From Euleptes europaea (Eukaryota; Chordata; Lepidosauria; Squamata; Sphaerodactylidae), in assembly GCF_029931775.1 (NCBI RefSeq), contig NC_079314.1:74763879-74827878 (forward strand): a DNA stretch of 64,000 nt, read 5' to 3'. Under the pieces are notes generated by a model that saw only the letters and a program-made list of their open reading frames with translations, was not told the origin of the DNA and did not search any database. A program made the translations under genes and the position numbers. Every line of letters starts with the position of its first letter. Positions within the stretch are counted from its first letter, which is position 1. Below are positions 46,661 to 59,900 of the stretch, in pieces.

Positions 46661-47155
46661 TTGAAGACTGGAAAGGTAAATCAGCAGAATATGCAGTGAT
46701 GACGGTGACAAATCAAATAAAAGATTCAGTGAAGAGTTCCTACAAAAATGGGAACCATATTTTGTATGTTTCATAAAGATTATATAAATAGAAACTGTTA
46801 TAAGATTGTATTGGATGTAGCATTTTTTGAAGTCAATTATTATATGAAAATCTTAAAATCTTTATATTATACTGGAGATAGTATTTAATTCTCGTTAGAA
46901 TGGGCATGTAGGAGCAAACGATAGAGATGATTTGCTTCGATAAAGATTATATATTTAGAGATGAATTGCGTAGACCAAGATCATATTGGTATTATTATAA
47001 TTAAGGAATAATTAAGGAAACAGTTATATTCATCCAAAGATTGTCTCAGTATTTATTTTCAAATTTATTGTATGATATGATTGTGCCACACATTTTGTAT
47101 TGTTTGTATTGTTTTGTTTGTATTTTATTGAATTAGAAAATTTAAAAGGTTATGC
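46661..47155 (+). mobile_element. L1 LINE ORF2 end and 3' UTR
   Basis: EDWKGKSAEYAVMTVTNQIK is readable at 46663-46722, parallel to the L1 remnant at 22880-23060. An AT-rich UTR with many stops and TTGTTTGTATTGTTTTG follows. Confidence 0.6.
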
Positions 47156-48312
47156 CCCCCCCAAATAGACCAGTTACCTTTTGAAGCACTCTGAGATACC
47201 TAAATACTGAACAATTCTTACTATACAGTTACATACTTCATTGAATGATTGGTGCAGAGCAACACTGCATTCACAATAGTCTCCTATGCCACTTAAATGT
47301 ATGTACTCAATGTGCAGCATACAATGAGTCAGCCGTTTGTTTCCTTAATACGTAAAAGACTAGAAAGACCCTTAAGTCCTACTGATGCCTTATACAGTTT
47401 ACAAATTTCTACGTACACTTCTACACCAAACTGTGTAACTGCATTTGTAGTTCCTTCTGACACAATTAGGTGTTCTTTTACAACATCTGAGTAGCACAGA
47501 ATACTAGTTTTAGTAATCCTGGCTGCATCTTTGCAGTAACATGTGGACACACCAGGCAGATAATTTGCTACTGTAAAACTGTGGCACACAGATGCCCTCT
47601 AGTGTTAAGCCTAAGCTCTGGCTCCATTTGTGCTTTGCATAGTAATGTAACACACTGCTCTCTCTCACATCGCTTGGCCTTTAGGCCTCCACAGACACTT
47701 CCCCCAACCCCTCCTCTATTTTTAGTATATACACATTCAGATAAATATTTCATAAATCTGTTTAGAGCAAAAACCTAACACAGAATCAAAGAATGTTCAA
47801 TTTTAAAAAGTGTCTATATAGGAAAGAAACAGAATGGGAAAATGAGAGGTGCCTATATATACACACTGTGTTTATTGTGCAAGAAAATTCAGAGCACCTT
47901 CAGTAATTAGGACATCTGTTCTCATACATACTGAGTCATGAATTGAGGAGAGAGCGCATTCATACAATGGGCGATCTCCTGCACTCCCTGCTTCGTCTAC
48001 TTGTCAGGCATCCACCCCCCAACCTTAGTGGTTAATATGTAAAAAACATTTTTTTAAAAAAAAATATTCCACAAGTTAAATATTTATCATAGTATTTATT
48101 GTATAGTAATCACATTTCAAGGCTTAAGAATTCATATTAACCTGGCATATGAAATGTGTTGGAATTTCAGAGTGGATAAAATTACCAAACTAGGAGCTAA
48201 GAAATGCTGATAAACCTGAACTGAATTCCAATTTTTAATGGTTTGACTTCCTGCTTTGTTCACCTTTATCTATGCCTTGCCCAGGCTTTTCCTGCAAAAT
48301 AATATTATAAAG
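47156..48312. other. no gene seen
   Basis: AT-rich spacer. Opposed open frames at 47297-47589 have no known domain. Confidence 0.5.
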
Positions 48313-48325
48313 ACTGTGCTAATTG

Positions 48326-48577
48326 GTTCTTGTAGGTTATCCGGGCTGTGTGACCGTGGTCTTGGTATTTTCTTTCCTGATGTTTTGCCAGCAGCTGTGG
48401 CAGGCATCTTCAGAGGAGTAACACTGAAAGACAGTCTGTCCTTCAGTGTTACTCCTCTGAAGATGCCTGCCACAGCTGCTGGCAAAACATCAGGAAAGAA
48501 AATACCAAGACCACGGTCACACAGCCCGGATAACCTACAAGAACCAATGAACTCTGACCGTGAAAGCCTTCGACAAT
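48326..48577. mobile_element. Penelope-like perfect fold-back with 13 bp target duplication
   Basis: Arms of about 108 bp (48326-48433 and 48434-48545) are inverted copies with a single mismatch and almost no spacer. A further about 32 bp (CTGACCGTGAAAGCCTTCGA) is on the right only. ACTGTGCTAATTG flanks at 48313-48325 and 48578-48590. In the right arm, CTGAAGA (48457-48463), a TGCCTGCC/GCTGGCA hairpin and AAAAC fit a hammerhead core with G of GAAA changed, as CpG loss would do. Confidence 0.82.
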
Positions 48578-48590
48578 ACTGTGCTAATTG

Positions 48591-49306
48591 TTCACATTAG
48601 TTGGAATACAGTATTAACTAACCTCAGGCAAAGTTGCAAGAAATGTGTTCCAGCGTGTAAGAAGTTTTGAAGGAACAATTTAAAAGCTATTTAGGGAGGA
48701 ATTATTGTTAAACGAGAGTGAGCTTGTACCTAGGATGGTACCTTAATTTCTTCACCTCACCCCACCTCTTCTCTCCAAAACCATTAAAGCTCTTCCCAAC
48801 TAGTCTGTCTGGTTCAACTGAAACAGTTTCTGCAGCCACTTCTGCTCTTATATGTCACTAATTCTGTAAGCTTTGTTCTTGCTGTACATAGTTCAGATAA
48901 TAGCCCTGAGTACCTCCACAAACATGGAGAATTCCAGGAGGAAATAATTCTTGGTCACAGTAAGATCCAAAAATCTAATGACCATTTCCTGAATGTTTAC
49001 AAAGACTACTGATTTAAAGACACCCCCCCCCCCCAATTAAATATTGGGAGAAACAAGACAATTGTTACCAGATAGCTAAAATTATGTTTGCTGCTGCTGC
49101 TGCAGTGCTTTCAGTATAAAAAACCTCTGCCTCAGCAGTCAAATATGAGTGACAGTTCTAGAGGCTATGTAAAAACAGCCAAGATCTAAAGACCCAAGCA
49201 ACTGTGTACAACTCACTTTGACTTCTATGAGGATTTTCCGAAAGCCTCTGGATTGTAACCAACATGGTTTAAAAATAATTCTCTGAAGAAACATTTGATT
49301 ATTGAA
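48591..49306. other. no gene seen
   Basis: Spacer or distal NAP1L1 3' UTR. It holds a C-run at 49022-49034 and a (TGC)n stretch at 49089-49105. Confidence 0.45.
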
Positions 49307-50959
49307 TTTATTCCAACAAAATTATATAACAAAAAATCATTTTCCATGCCATAAAAATGGGTAAACCTCTAGTCTTTACAATGAGTTAAGACTTGTTCTG
49401 AAACTGTGGCCAGATTTTTTTTAAGTAGTATGTCCAATTTTGAAAATGTCAATACCTCTTCCACATCTGGTTTTAGAAAGCCCCAAGGTAACTGGGACAC
49501 ATCTGAGCTTGTCCAACACCAAAATTGACGCTCTAATAAAGGCTGGGAGACATCAACTATATTTTTCCTTGTTCCATCGTCTAAAGCTGAACAATTCTAA
49601 AAATGTTCAAAACTGACCATGCCAAAATTGGAAGATAAAAATAAGTTCTGCTTTTGTCGATGTTTGTCACTTTATTGCTGGTTGAGGCACTTCTGGGGAT
49701 TTGGCTGAAATGGCCCTTAAGCTTGATACATATACCTCTGTGAAAATGTAAAAAGACTTGGTAGAATGTCTTTTAAGGAGTTACTCTAGACCTTTACCAT
49801 CTGCTCAGCATGCCAGACAGCAGAACCCTACCTATATAAAGCCTCATTCTAGTAAATGAAACCAGGGCCTCTAAAAAGGACAAGTAATGGCCTTCAAAGA
49901 AAACTTGTTTGATACGTTTATCAGCAGTACACAGCTGTGTTCTTCTAAGGCCATAAAGATGTCAGACATTGTTTTAATCAAGCTGTAAGAGGTTGACAAT
50001 GAACTTAAAAAACCAGAAGCAGCAATGAAAAACTGGGGGCAACACTAGAAATCTGTTGGAAAGCCCTCTGAAATCCTTTATGCGAGGCTTACAAACATCA
50101 ACATGAATTCTGCAAGAATACAGCCACTGCAGGCATTTCCATGGTTTGGCCCGGTGCTTCTGCTGGACTGGGTGCCGTTTTAGCAAACGCTTACCACAGC
50201 TCTTAGGCTTGTTACAGGGGCTTTTGTTGTTGTTAAAACAAGAAAAATATATTCACCCAGGGACACAACTAATTTCTGAAAATACTAGGTTTATTCACAT
50301 CCCAGTGATAAACAACCTTATTATGATGTCTTTAGTGTCTTTTTTTGATTTTTTTGAAATTTTTTGGAGGTCACTGTCACAAAATACAAAACCTAGAGCA
50401 GAAACAAGCAGACAGTTATGAATGTTCAGTGTGGTCTTGATGGAAATTAACAGATTATATGGATGTAATGAAATTCAAAAAAATGCATCCATCTCCTAAT
50501 TAGTACAAGTCACTGCCATTTCTATAACAAAGTAATGAAGGCACAGCTAGTGCAAGCAGACTTACACCCATTTCATCTACTGGGCTGAAAAATACTTTGG
50601 TTGGTTCTTCGGGAAAGGATCTTCTCTAAACAAATATTGGTCTCCATCAACAGTTCTGATATCTTCACAGCTGCAGTCTAATAGCTACATGACAACAGAC
50701 TTCACAAGAACCAAACTATATATAGCAATGAATTATCTATTCATGCTTTAGGGATTTACTGCATTCTACATATTGGCAGAAAAGTACTATTAAAATGCTA
50801 GGTACGAGGAACCTACATTTTAAACTGGTTCTGTCAGTTTGTTTTAACAAAATGTTCACTTAATTCTACCAAGATACAAAACATAAGGCTGTAAGTAACT
50901 AATAGTTGTGTTTAGGCTATTACAGTGCAGATAATCCTCAAGGCCACATACACACTGTT
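49307..50959 (-). other. NAP1L1: probable NAP1L1 3' untranslated region
   Basis: This sequence follows the NAP1L1 stop and shows no interspersed repeat that I recognise. Three minus-strand AATAAA signals could end the transcript: 50290-50295, 49671-49676 and 49307-49312. I cannot tell which is used, so the left limit is a guess. Confidence 0.35.
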
Positions 50960-50995
50960 TCACTGCTGCTTGCATTCTGCTGGGTTTTGATCCTT
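50960..50995 (-). CDS. NAP1L1: NAP1L1 last coding exon with CaaX end
   Basis: Reads KDQNPAECKQQ followed by TGA at 50960-50962. The CKQQ end is a CaaX-type box; human NAP1L1 is known to be farnesylated on this cysteine. The exon continues as 3' untranslated sequence to the left. Confidence 0.95.
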   Translation of the reverse strand, partial: KDQNPAECKQQ

Positions 50996-53900
50996 CTGTT
51001 GAAGAAAAAAAGACATGTCAGTGAGAATGCAGCAGGTGTGCTAACAGGAGCTTGTATATTTCAAAGTTTCTGAATGCTATTGTCAAGGCATGTACACAGG
51101 GATCACTTACTTTAGGATCATAATCGGGATCATTTTCTTCATCTGCTTCCTCTTCCCCCTCCTGAAACATACAAGCTACATGTAGCAACAGTACTTTTAC
51201 TTGAACTTTGTGTTGTGTGGAGGAAGTTTAGAGGATATCATATATTTGTGTCCCATTTTCCCATGAAGTGTATGAACTTAAGCCAACTAACAAACTAAAT
51301 GTACATGTTTATAATTAGTCACAACTACCTGGGGCTTGGAATATGGATAATGCTTGAATGTGTGTCAAGTATCACCATTCCTCTAGACATTTCTAAACTG
51401 ACTCAATATGTGGTATTAACATGTTGCATGTGCACAGAACACACAGCTAAGTGAAGCCTATTTTTGTCTCAGACACCAGTTGCAGCTCCCACAGTACTAG
51501 ACACACACCCCCCAATACCAGGTGGTTTTTCAAGGCACCAAACTGAAAGCCAAGTCAAGCCAAGGGAGTTGTACAGCCTTAAAAGTTTAAAAAATGCAAT
51601 CCTTGAACTTGCCTGATAGTTTATTCAAAACCCTTTTTATTATTTTCCTCGTTGCATTTATTGAACTTCTTAGCTTATGATGAAATAAAAAAGTGGTTCC
51701 TGAAAGACTAAGTGTAAATGCATTTCATGCTTACTTTTAGGAGCAACATTTTATTTCTTAGCAAAAAGAGGAAAGAAAATATTGAGGGGATATTGAAGAC
51801 CTTTGCATAAGTCATTGGCTACTAGGTCAAAAGGTCCTCTGGAGCCTAGGTTAATGCTCAAGGATCAAAATCTTCTCTTCCCCCCCATCCCAAAGCTTCT
51901 CTGAACTTGCCCATTTGCGGAGCTTTAAAAATTATCCTCCAGAGGCTTTTGCTTAGCTGCACAAACGGCAACCATCGTGTCTGGGATTAGTCTGAAAAAG
52001 AGGCTTAAGCCAATAGAACATTCTGGATTTCTGCAGACAACTATTTTACAATGTACTTTAGCTTTCAGAGTTCTCAATATAAAGGGGCTTTTAAAAATAT
52101 TTGATAATGTCATTGTAACTGGCAAGTCAATTGCAATAAAAGAGTGGGGGCAGGGGAGAGCAGAGTTTGTTCATTGCTAATGTTTAAATTTGACAAGTTT
52201 GCAACTTACCTCATCATCAGCCTCCTCACCTTCTTCATCATACTGGGAAAGAGGGAAAAGGGGGGTCAGTGCAACAGAATACAAGAGGCCGCTACACAAA
52301 CCAGTCTGAGGACTGCAGCTATTTCTGTAGGTCTAATGCTAATCTTCACACAGTTAACATTTAGTAAGAATATTGGGAGCTTCTACATCTTTAAAAGCAT
52401 ATCCCTGACTATTTTACAGCTTCAATTTCTTTTTTTCATCAGGGCTACAAACCTAGTTCAAATTTGGACAGAACACTGGAGCTCTAGTGTAAAAAAAAAA
52501 TCACATCAGACAGAAGATTACAGGAAAGATGGGAAGAGCTGAACAGCTGTTACAACATACTTAAGCTGGTCTATGTAACCGACAGCATTCTGGGCCTAAG
52601 CCAGTTCATGTGACCTTTTGCCAACTCAAGCAGAATTGGCACCATATCTATCAAGGGAAGGTTTCATCACTCAGAGAAAGAGCAGTCTGTCTCATCTGAA
52701 GGATTAACCCTTCTATTTTAGAAATGTTATAGAAATAAATACCACAATGCAGTGAATTACACTTAATTCCATTTTACGCAATCTTTATGGTTTATGTAAA
52801 TATATCTCTAGGTGAAATGATGATCGATATAATTTTATGCTAAATGTAACGCTGGTAAGCATAACACTACATAGTTTAGTTGGAAAACATCAAAATATTA
52901 AGGACTGGATAATCTTTTACATCCTAAGAGATTCCAAACTGCTACTTGGTAACAAAGCGTGGTATCACACTCAGTCATCTCTGAGTCAAACTGTAGTCCA
53001 GGTGGTTCTGATCTCTCCTTATCTTCTACAAGAATGTTATTCATCTTATCTCCCCCCCCCCCTTTTAAACCATGTCTACATTCAAAGGTTGCTTCTTGGT
53101 GAAAATTTCCACTGGGTGTTACACACAATATAGAACATTTGAAAGATGAGTGCATTAACAGGTTGTCATCCTCCCGTTTACACACAAGGATCCTTCCACA
53201 TATCCAGAACTGGCACCAAGTATAAAGTCTTTCTGATACACAGTCTGTCTCTCAAAATACCTATGTCCAAGGGATTTATTCAAGCAGAAAACATAAACCT
53301 TTCGCTGAACTGTATTCGTTAAGTTCAACTACCCAAGTTATATTGCAATCACCTATTCCATGAGAGAGAACACAGGAACGTAATGCTTTAACTAAAAACA
53401 AGATCTAAAATTTATTTATGTATCTGGGAAGTCTCTTTATTTGATTACTTAACTTGCACTGCTAAAAGAAGATTCAGAAGTTAATTTTTAGTTTGAAGTA
53501 GCAGTGACATCTAACTGGTTCAAATTATGCTTTTTTAAAAGTAGATATCTTCCTGGCACCAATTTGCTCTAGTAAAGACAATCATTCCAGTACATTTATT
53601 TTGTTGTTCCCATAATCCTAATAAATAATTGGAATAATTGGAAAAACTGGTAGTTACTAGTTCCTTATCCAAAATTGGTCCCTTCACCCTCCAAAAAGCA
53701 TTGTTAGCCTAGAATTCAAGAGAGTGTACTTGGACTCCTAGAGAATCCCTTTAACAGTGAACCGCTCCTTTTACCATTCAAAATACTTTAAATTGAAACA
53801 CCTGATGTGGCCTGCAGAATCTGAATAGTCACACATTTCTGAGGAGCCCTGAGTTTTATGAACTGAGTACTGGGCATATCAACTTTAGATGTGATTATGT

Positions 53901-56900
53901 GTCTGTGGAAGAGGGGGTGTCAGAGACCAAACCTGTCCTCAAAATTCTAGTTCTGAAGATGTCTTATGTCTACTAATGGTGTCTCCTAGTCACTAGAATG
54001 AAAAGAAACCTGCATATTTCCCTGTCCTTATTTCTAAAATGAATGATATAAGCTCTAGCTGTGGGAACATGTTGAAGCTCAGCTCAGGGTCAAATTTAGC
54101 ATTGGATGTAAGATGCAAAATCCAATGCTATCACATTCCGATGTCTCGTTAATTATAATGAAACATAAATGCAAGTTAACTCATGTAGTTAACACCACCA
54201 GTCAAGGTAATTTTCAAAAAACTAAGAACAAGCATGACTTACATCATCGTCATCATCTTCAATGGCTTCTCCTGTAAAATACAATACTGATCGTGGAACT
54301 ATGCGTTCCCGTAGAAAGTGACCAATTTCAAAATCAGCTGCAAGAATTGCTTCAGCATCATCATCCTATAAAAGTATATGAATTTCTAGTTCCATAAATT
54401 TGCATTTAGCAAAGTTACACCATTTGTACAACCAATCCAGTTTCCCAGTTAGTCTGTTCAGCTGACTGCAAACTAATTGTCTAAAACCTTCAGCACTCAT
54501 TTGGAAGCTCAATAGCTTGATTTTAGTCTGAATTTGAACTGAATTCATGTAATACAAACCCACAACTGAAAACTGCATATCTCTAGGAGGGTTTAACTCC
54601 CATGTGATTCAATGCAATTCTCCACCCCTCTCAAGGGGCCTTGCCCTGGAAACACATCTGCTCTGTGGCTCTGTCCACCAGCTACTGTTTCTTGCTTACT
54701 AGCAATCATTTCTTTAGCCACCATTGCATTCTACATTAAATAGAACAAACAAATGATATACAGATTTCCAATTTTTCATTCCTGTTGTACAGGCGGATTT
54801 TATTCTAAATTTGATCAACCTGTGCATGTGAAGTGCTGTCAAGTCGCAGCTGACATATGGTTACGGAACAGGGTTTTCAAAGCAAGAGATGCTATGGGGT
54901 GGTTTGGCATTGCCTTCCTCTGTGGAACAACCCTGGACTTCCACAGTAGTCTCTCACAGAAATACTAACCAGGGCTGACCCTGCTTAGCTAGCCTAGGAT
55001 GACCAATTTACTGACATTCAATTCATTTGAACATATATATGGAACCTGAGGGATTTCTTTAATTTTTATTCACAAAAAGTGACCTCAGTTGTCCCAGTAT
55101 GCTCAGATAAAGGGCAAACCTAATCAGGGATGGCTTCTTTGACATGAAGCAAGTTCCCATGAAAGCCCAAATAAAGAGAGCTTCAGCAACTCACATGAAC
55201 CATCTTGATCAGACTTGTTTGGTAAGGTCAATGAACCTGCGATGCACAATATTTAATGTTCCTCATTTTACAACTGAATTCAACTGCATCTCAAGGTAAG
55301 CCAAAATTTATCACTTGCTACAGCATTTATTGATGTTTTCCCCAAATTATAATTTTCAGGAGGAAAATAAACTAAAAGGAACTTACCAAGTCTCCACTTT
55401 CAGGAACTGTAAGAATAGAAATAAATTGTGGGATTAGGTTTTTCTTTTTTTAACTGACATCACACTACAATTAAAACAAAGCACTATTTACCTTCAGGAG
55501 GGCAGAAAAAGTTGAAGAAAGAGTCATTGGAAACCGTTTTTGTCACTGTTCTAACAGTTCCACGCCCCTTGTGCTTCTGTTTCTTTTTGATGGTTTTCAA
55601 AGTAACATTCTTCCCTTTTTTCCAGTCTATTTGGCACCTAAGGGAAAATTGTATTACCAAACTGCATACATATGCTTATATACACATACATATGCTTATA
55701 GTTTACTACATACTAAGTAGAAAGTAACAGCTGAATAAAAAGTATCAAATGAAAGCAATACAATGTTTTTATTAACATGACTTGAATAGTTTTTCTCCAC
55801 CTAAAATTCTCAAACCAGGTGCAGTCAAACCAGGGTTCCAGGTGACCTAAATAACAACCCTTCCAAACAGACACCACCACCACAGACTATCAATTTTATA
55901 CTTAAGAAAATAGTATACTTACCCAGTACAACCCATAATTTCTGGTCCATCGAAGGAGAAAGGATCAGAATCATCAGGTTCTGATCTCATTCTGTATGTT
56001 TTTGTCAGAACTTCATTTGTGAAATATTCATTAGGTTCAAAGTGGAATTCTAATGTAAACGTCTTTAAAAAAAACAGAATGGCAGTGTCAGAAACAACTG
56101 AATGATGCATCGTTAGTCTCAACTGCTGTCCAAAAATCCAAGATGTACTTAAATGAAGCAAATTCATTGTTTTGTCAATAAAACATGTAGAAGTTCTGCA
56201 CTTTTAAAGGAAGTTATATTTATTAACCATCTGAACACAATGGATTTGTTTATCTAACTAAAACTATGATAGATCCTAAAATCTAGCATAAGAGGGAAGA
56301 GATCTCCTCACTGTTGCTTCATGATTCCCAATAGTGCCATTTTGGCTATTTGTACATTAGATTTCTACGTTTGATCAGCTCACTAGTATCAGGCCCCCTA
56401 CCCTTCCTTCTTAAAAGAACTTGCACTCGCTAACATCAGTATGGCTTAATCCATATGTCAGTGCCCATTATATACTGTGGTTCGGGAAAGGGTGTCAGGA
56501 TTACGTATGGCCAGCCCTGCTGCATCAGACTAAAGGTCTATCTAAAACACCATAGAGTAACCAGGTGCTCGAGGGGGTGGGGCAGGGACTGCATGGTGTG
56601 AAGCAGGTTAAGAAAGTTGTTTAAGCAAGGAACCTAGTTAGCCTTAAAAAAATTAATGCTGGTGCCAACTGATGACCTTAGGAGAAAGCCACTATACAGG
56701 CTTTTAAAATAACTCCTCAAAGGATGCTTTTCAATGGAGACAGTTTAAGTGAAAACAGACAGCAATATAAAGTTTAGTAATATAGCAAGCATAGAACAGA
56801 TTACGTAATTTAGATGCCTCACACATGACTACTGCAACCAAATGATACACAAAGAGCACCTAGTTGTGCCCAAATTTAAAAATATATTCTAACTAAAAGA

Positions 56901-59900
56901 GCTTACCATTGGCTGCCCAGCCTCTGAAAACTTCACTTTGATATCTTTCAAGTGTTTCAGAATAGGTTCATCATGTTCCTTTAAAGTAAAATTGCAGTTA
57001 ATGCTTTCCAGAGTTTACTTAAAGCAGTTACAAAAAATACAGAGCTAAAGAAAAAGAATCCGGAATGAGCATTTGAAATTATATTAAAATATTCCTGTAG
57101 CTAGTTCACCAGGTAGTGGCAACAGTCATATTTTATTGTGTAATAATGCTCATAATAAATCATGAATATAGCTTTGTGTAGAAAAGAAAAGCATCTTACA
57201 TTTTAATCTCATGCGACATAATAAGGGGAAAGTGTTTGTTCCAAAACCCCATGTAAATACAGAATGTGGTACTAGATGCTGTTTCCTGAAAATGGTAGTT
57301 CTAATTTTATATAGTATTTCTTATGCCTGCAAAGGAGACTGAAAAAGTGTGTACACCACTTGGTGGAATCTCAGAAGCCAGAGGTGCAAATGTACCAAGT
57401 TCAGTGGTAGTTGTGATGTAATGTCTCTTTAAGTAGAGGCCGTCTCTCAGCACACCTGTACTGTATTTATTATCTTAATGATTTCTCAGCACTCAGCTGT
57501 CGTCATCTGCTGGCTGATTCTGTTTGGTAGCCTTCTATGCGGAAGCTTTCACAGATGTCAATAAAGTAAGTTCTTTTCTTTATGGGACGCCTGACTATTT
57601 CTGTGAATATCTTTGAGACCTTTATTTGAGGTCAGGACATTACAGTGGTGAAGGACAGAGTTCAAGTGCAGTGGACACAGTCCCCCCCCCCCCCCGCACC
57701 TCTTACACGCTACTGCAACATTTGACAGTGCAATCCTAAGGAGTGCTACACCCTTTTAAGTCCACTGAAGTCAACTCATTTAGAAGGGTGTAACTCTGTT
57801 TAGGATTTCTCTCCTAGTTACCTGATAAAATTGATAAGACAGAAAGTCTAAAGGAAGTACTATTTCCCACAATGCAAAGTTCCTTCATAGATTATGATGA
57901 TCATAATTAATTTCCGGGGGAGGGGGGTTTAAAAGCATTAGACAAATTTCATGGAAGGACAGGTCAATTAACAGCTATGAGGTATAGACGTTAAACAGAA
58001 CCTATATATTCAGGATCAGAGGCAGCATTCATCTGAATACTAGATGCTGAAAAAATAAGAGCTGTTGCCTTCATGCCCTCCTTGTAGGGTGGCTTACAAG
58101 AGCCATCATCAGGGTGGCCACTATTAGACAACCGTTTCCAAATGAGCACAGCTCTTATATTCTTAAGGCATAGAATTTTGTTTCTGTCTTAATAAAATGA
58201 TGCACAATTGCATCAATTAATGACATTAATTGCACAATTGGAGAAATTAAAGCCGAATTACAGCAAAAACAAAACCTTAGTAATGACAGATTGCCCAAGA
58301 CTTTAGAAAGTTTAAACCAGTTAACCAGACCCATTTCAAAGCGTCACTTATTTTTTTCCCCTCACCTGAACCATATCACTGAGCAAATCAACGTTCTTGA
58401 ATACAGTCAACCAAAATTCAGGAATTCCTTTAGGATCATCTTTTTCTTCATCTTTTTTTTCTTCTTCAAGCTTGGCCTTCTCTTTCATTTCCTCCTTGTT
58501 AAAATTAAGAAGTTACTCTTTCTAAAATTTGAGTGTTGCATGCAAATCAAGATATAGTTTCATTCCAGCTCCCATCGTGGACAGGAAAGCCTATATCCTA
58601 CCAGGTCAACTGCTCAACACTTTCTAGTTTTCCGAAAGGCACCTTAACATCGAGGACTGTTTAAAAACCATTTTAAAGGACCAAAGAGGGGATTAAAGTA
58701 TTTTTGCATCTAGGGTTTTCTTGCTAAAATGTTTTCTTGGCCTTCAGAACAGGCAAACAACAAAACCATACTAAATTTCTCTCTCACCCATCATCGATTA
58801 GGGAACTCAAGGCAGAGTAAGTAATACGCCCACAAAGTCGTGGGCACTGACCAGACCAAGAACTACTTGACTGCAGAAGGGTCTGTATTATGTGCCTTCT
58901 AACCACTCCCTGCTTCTGACTATTAAGGCATTACTTTTGCAAGATTTTTAAAAATCACGTTCAGGTACTCACTGAAATCTCTTCTTCGACATCTGTTTTC
59001 CATTCACATTCTTCCTCAGTAGGTTCATAAACTGCATTGATGATTTCGCTCCTCTGGAATATTAATGGTTTAGTCTTTCAGGTCAACATGATTTTAAGTT
59101 TTACCTGAAACATGCAAAACCCATCACAGAACAAAAGACTGCCAAATTACATTTTTACAAAATACAAGTTGCAGAAGTACTGGCCCAATAAGAATTCTGT
59201 CTCATCTACCACTTGCAAGTACCTAGTGTTTAAAATTAAGTTTTCAAATATAAGCATATTAAGGACATACCTTGTCAAACAAAGGCTGATAAAGAGCAGC
59301 GTATTTTCTTTCCAATTCATGAACTTCTTCATAGAACTTTGCTTCTATCTGTGCACATTTCACTTGAAGATTCTTGAGTGCATTCACACGTCTCTTTACT
59401 ACTTTAGGCAAGCTGGAGAGGGAGAGTTATACTGCATTATTAAACCAGCAATAATATATCATGTCCTGTTCAGAATGGAAAGCTTACTTTAAATAAGTTG
59501 GGTCGAGCAGTTTACTATTACTTTTTAATCTCCAAATTAATAGCACAGCCTAGACTGACACAATGGCCTGTCAAGACAAAAGTATTATTTTAATCTTTTA
59601 AATTAAATTTTAGCATTTAAGCAAAATTTTAGAAGCCTGCACTTTCTTATTACTTTAGGATCTTAAAAGCAAAAACAAAAAACCAATGGCTTATAATCTT
59701 CATGCAAGTAACATATTAAGTGCACTCCACACAGATCAACAGTTAACAACTGGCTCATTCAATTTTAATAGCCGACGACAGCTTAAAATACAGTACTCCA
59801 AAATTTGTCTATAAACCAACATTAAAAATGCTTCTTATGCACAATATCAGCGTACACACTGAAAAAGACATTAAGGCAACAATCATAAGCATATCAATTG

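Noticed and set aside
48256-48600. 114-codon frame at the fold-back
   Set aside because: It is created by the palindrome, which translates the same repeat on both strands.
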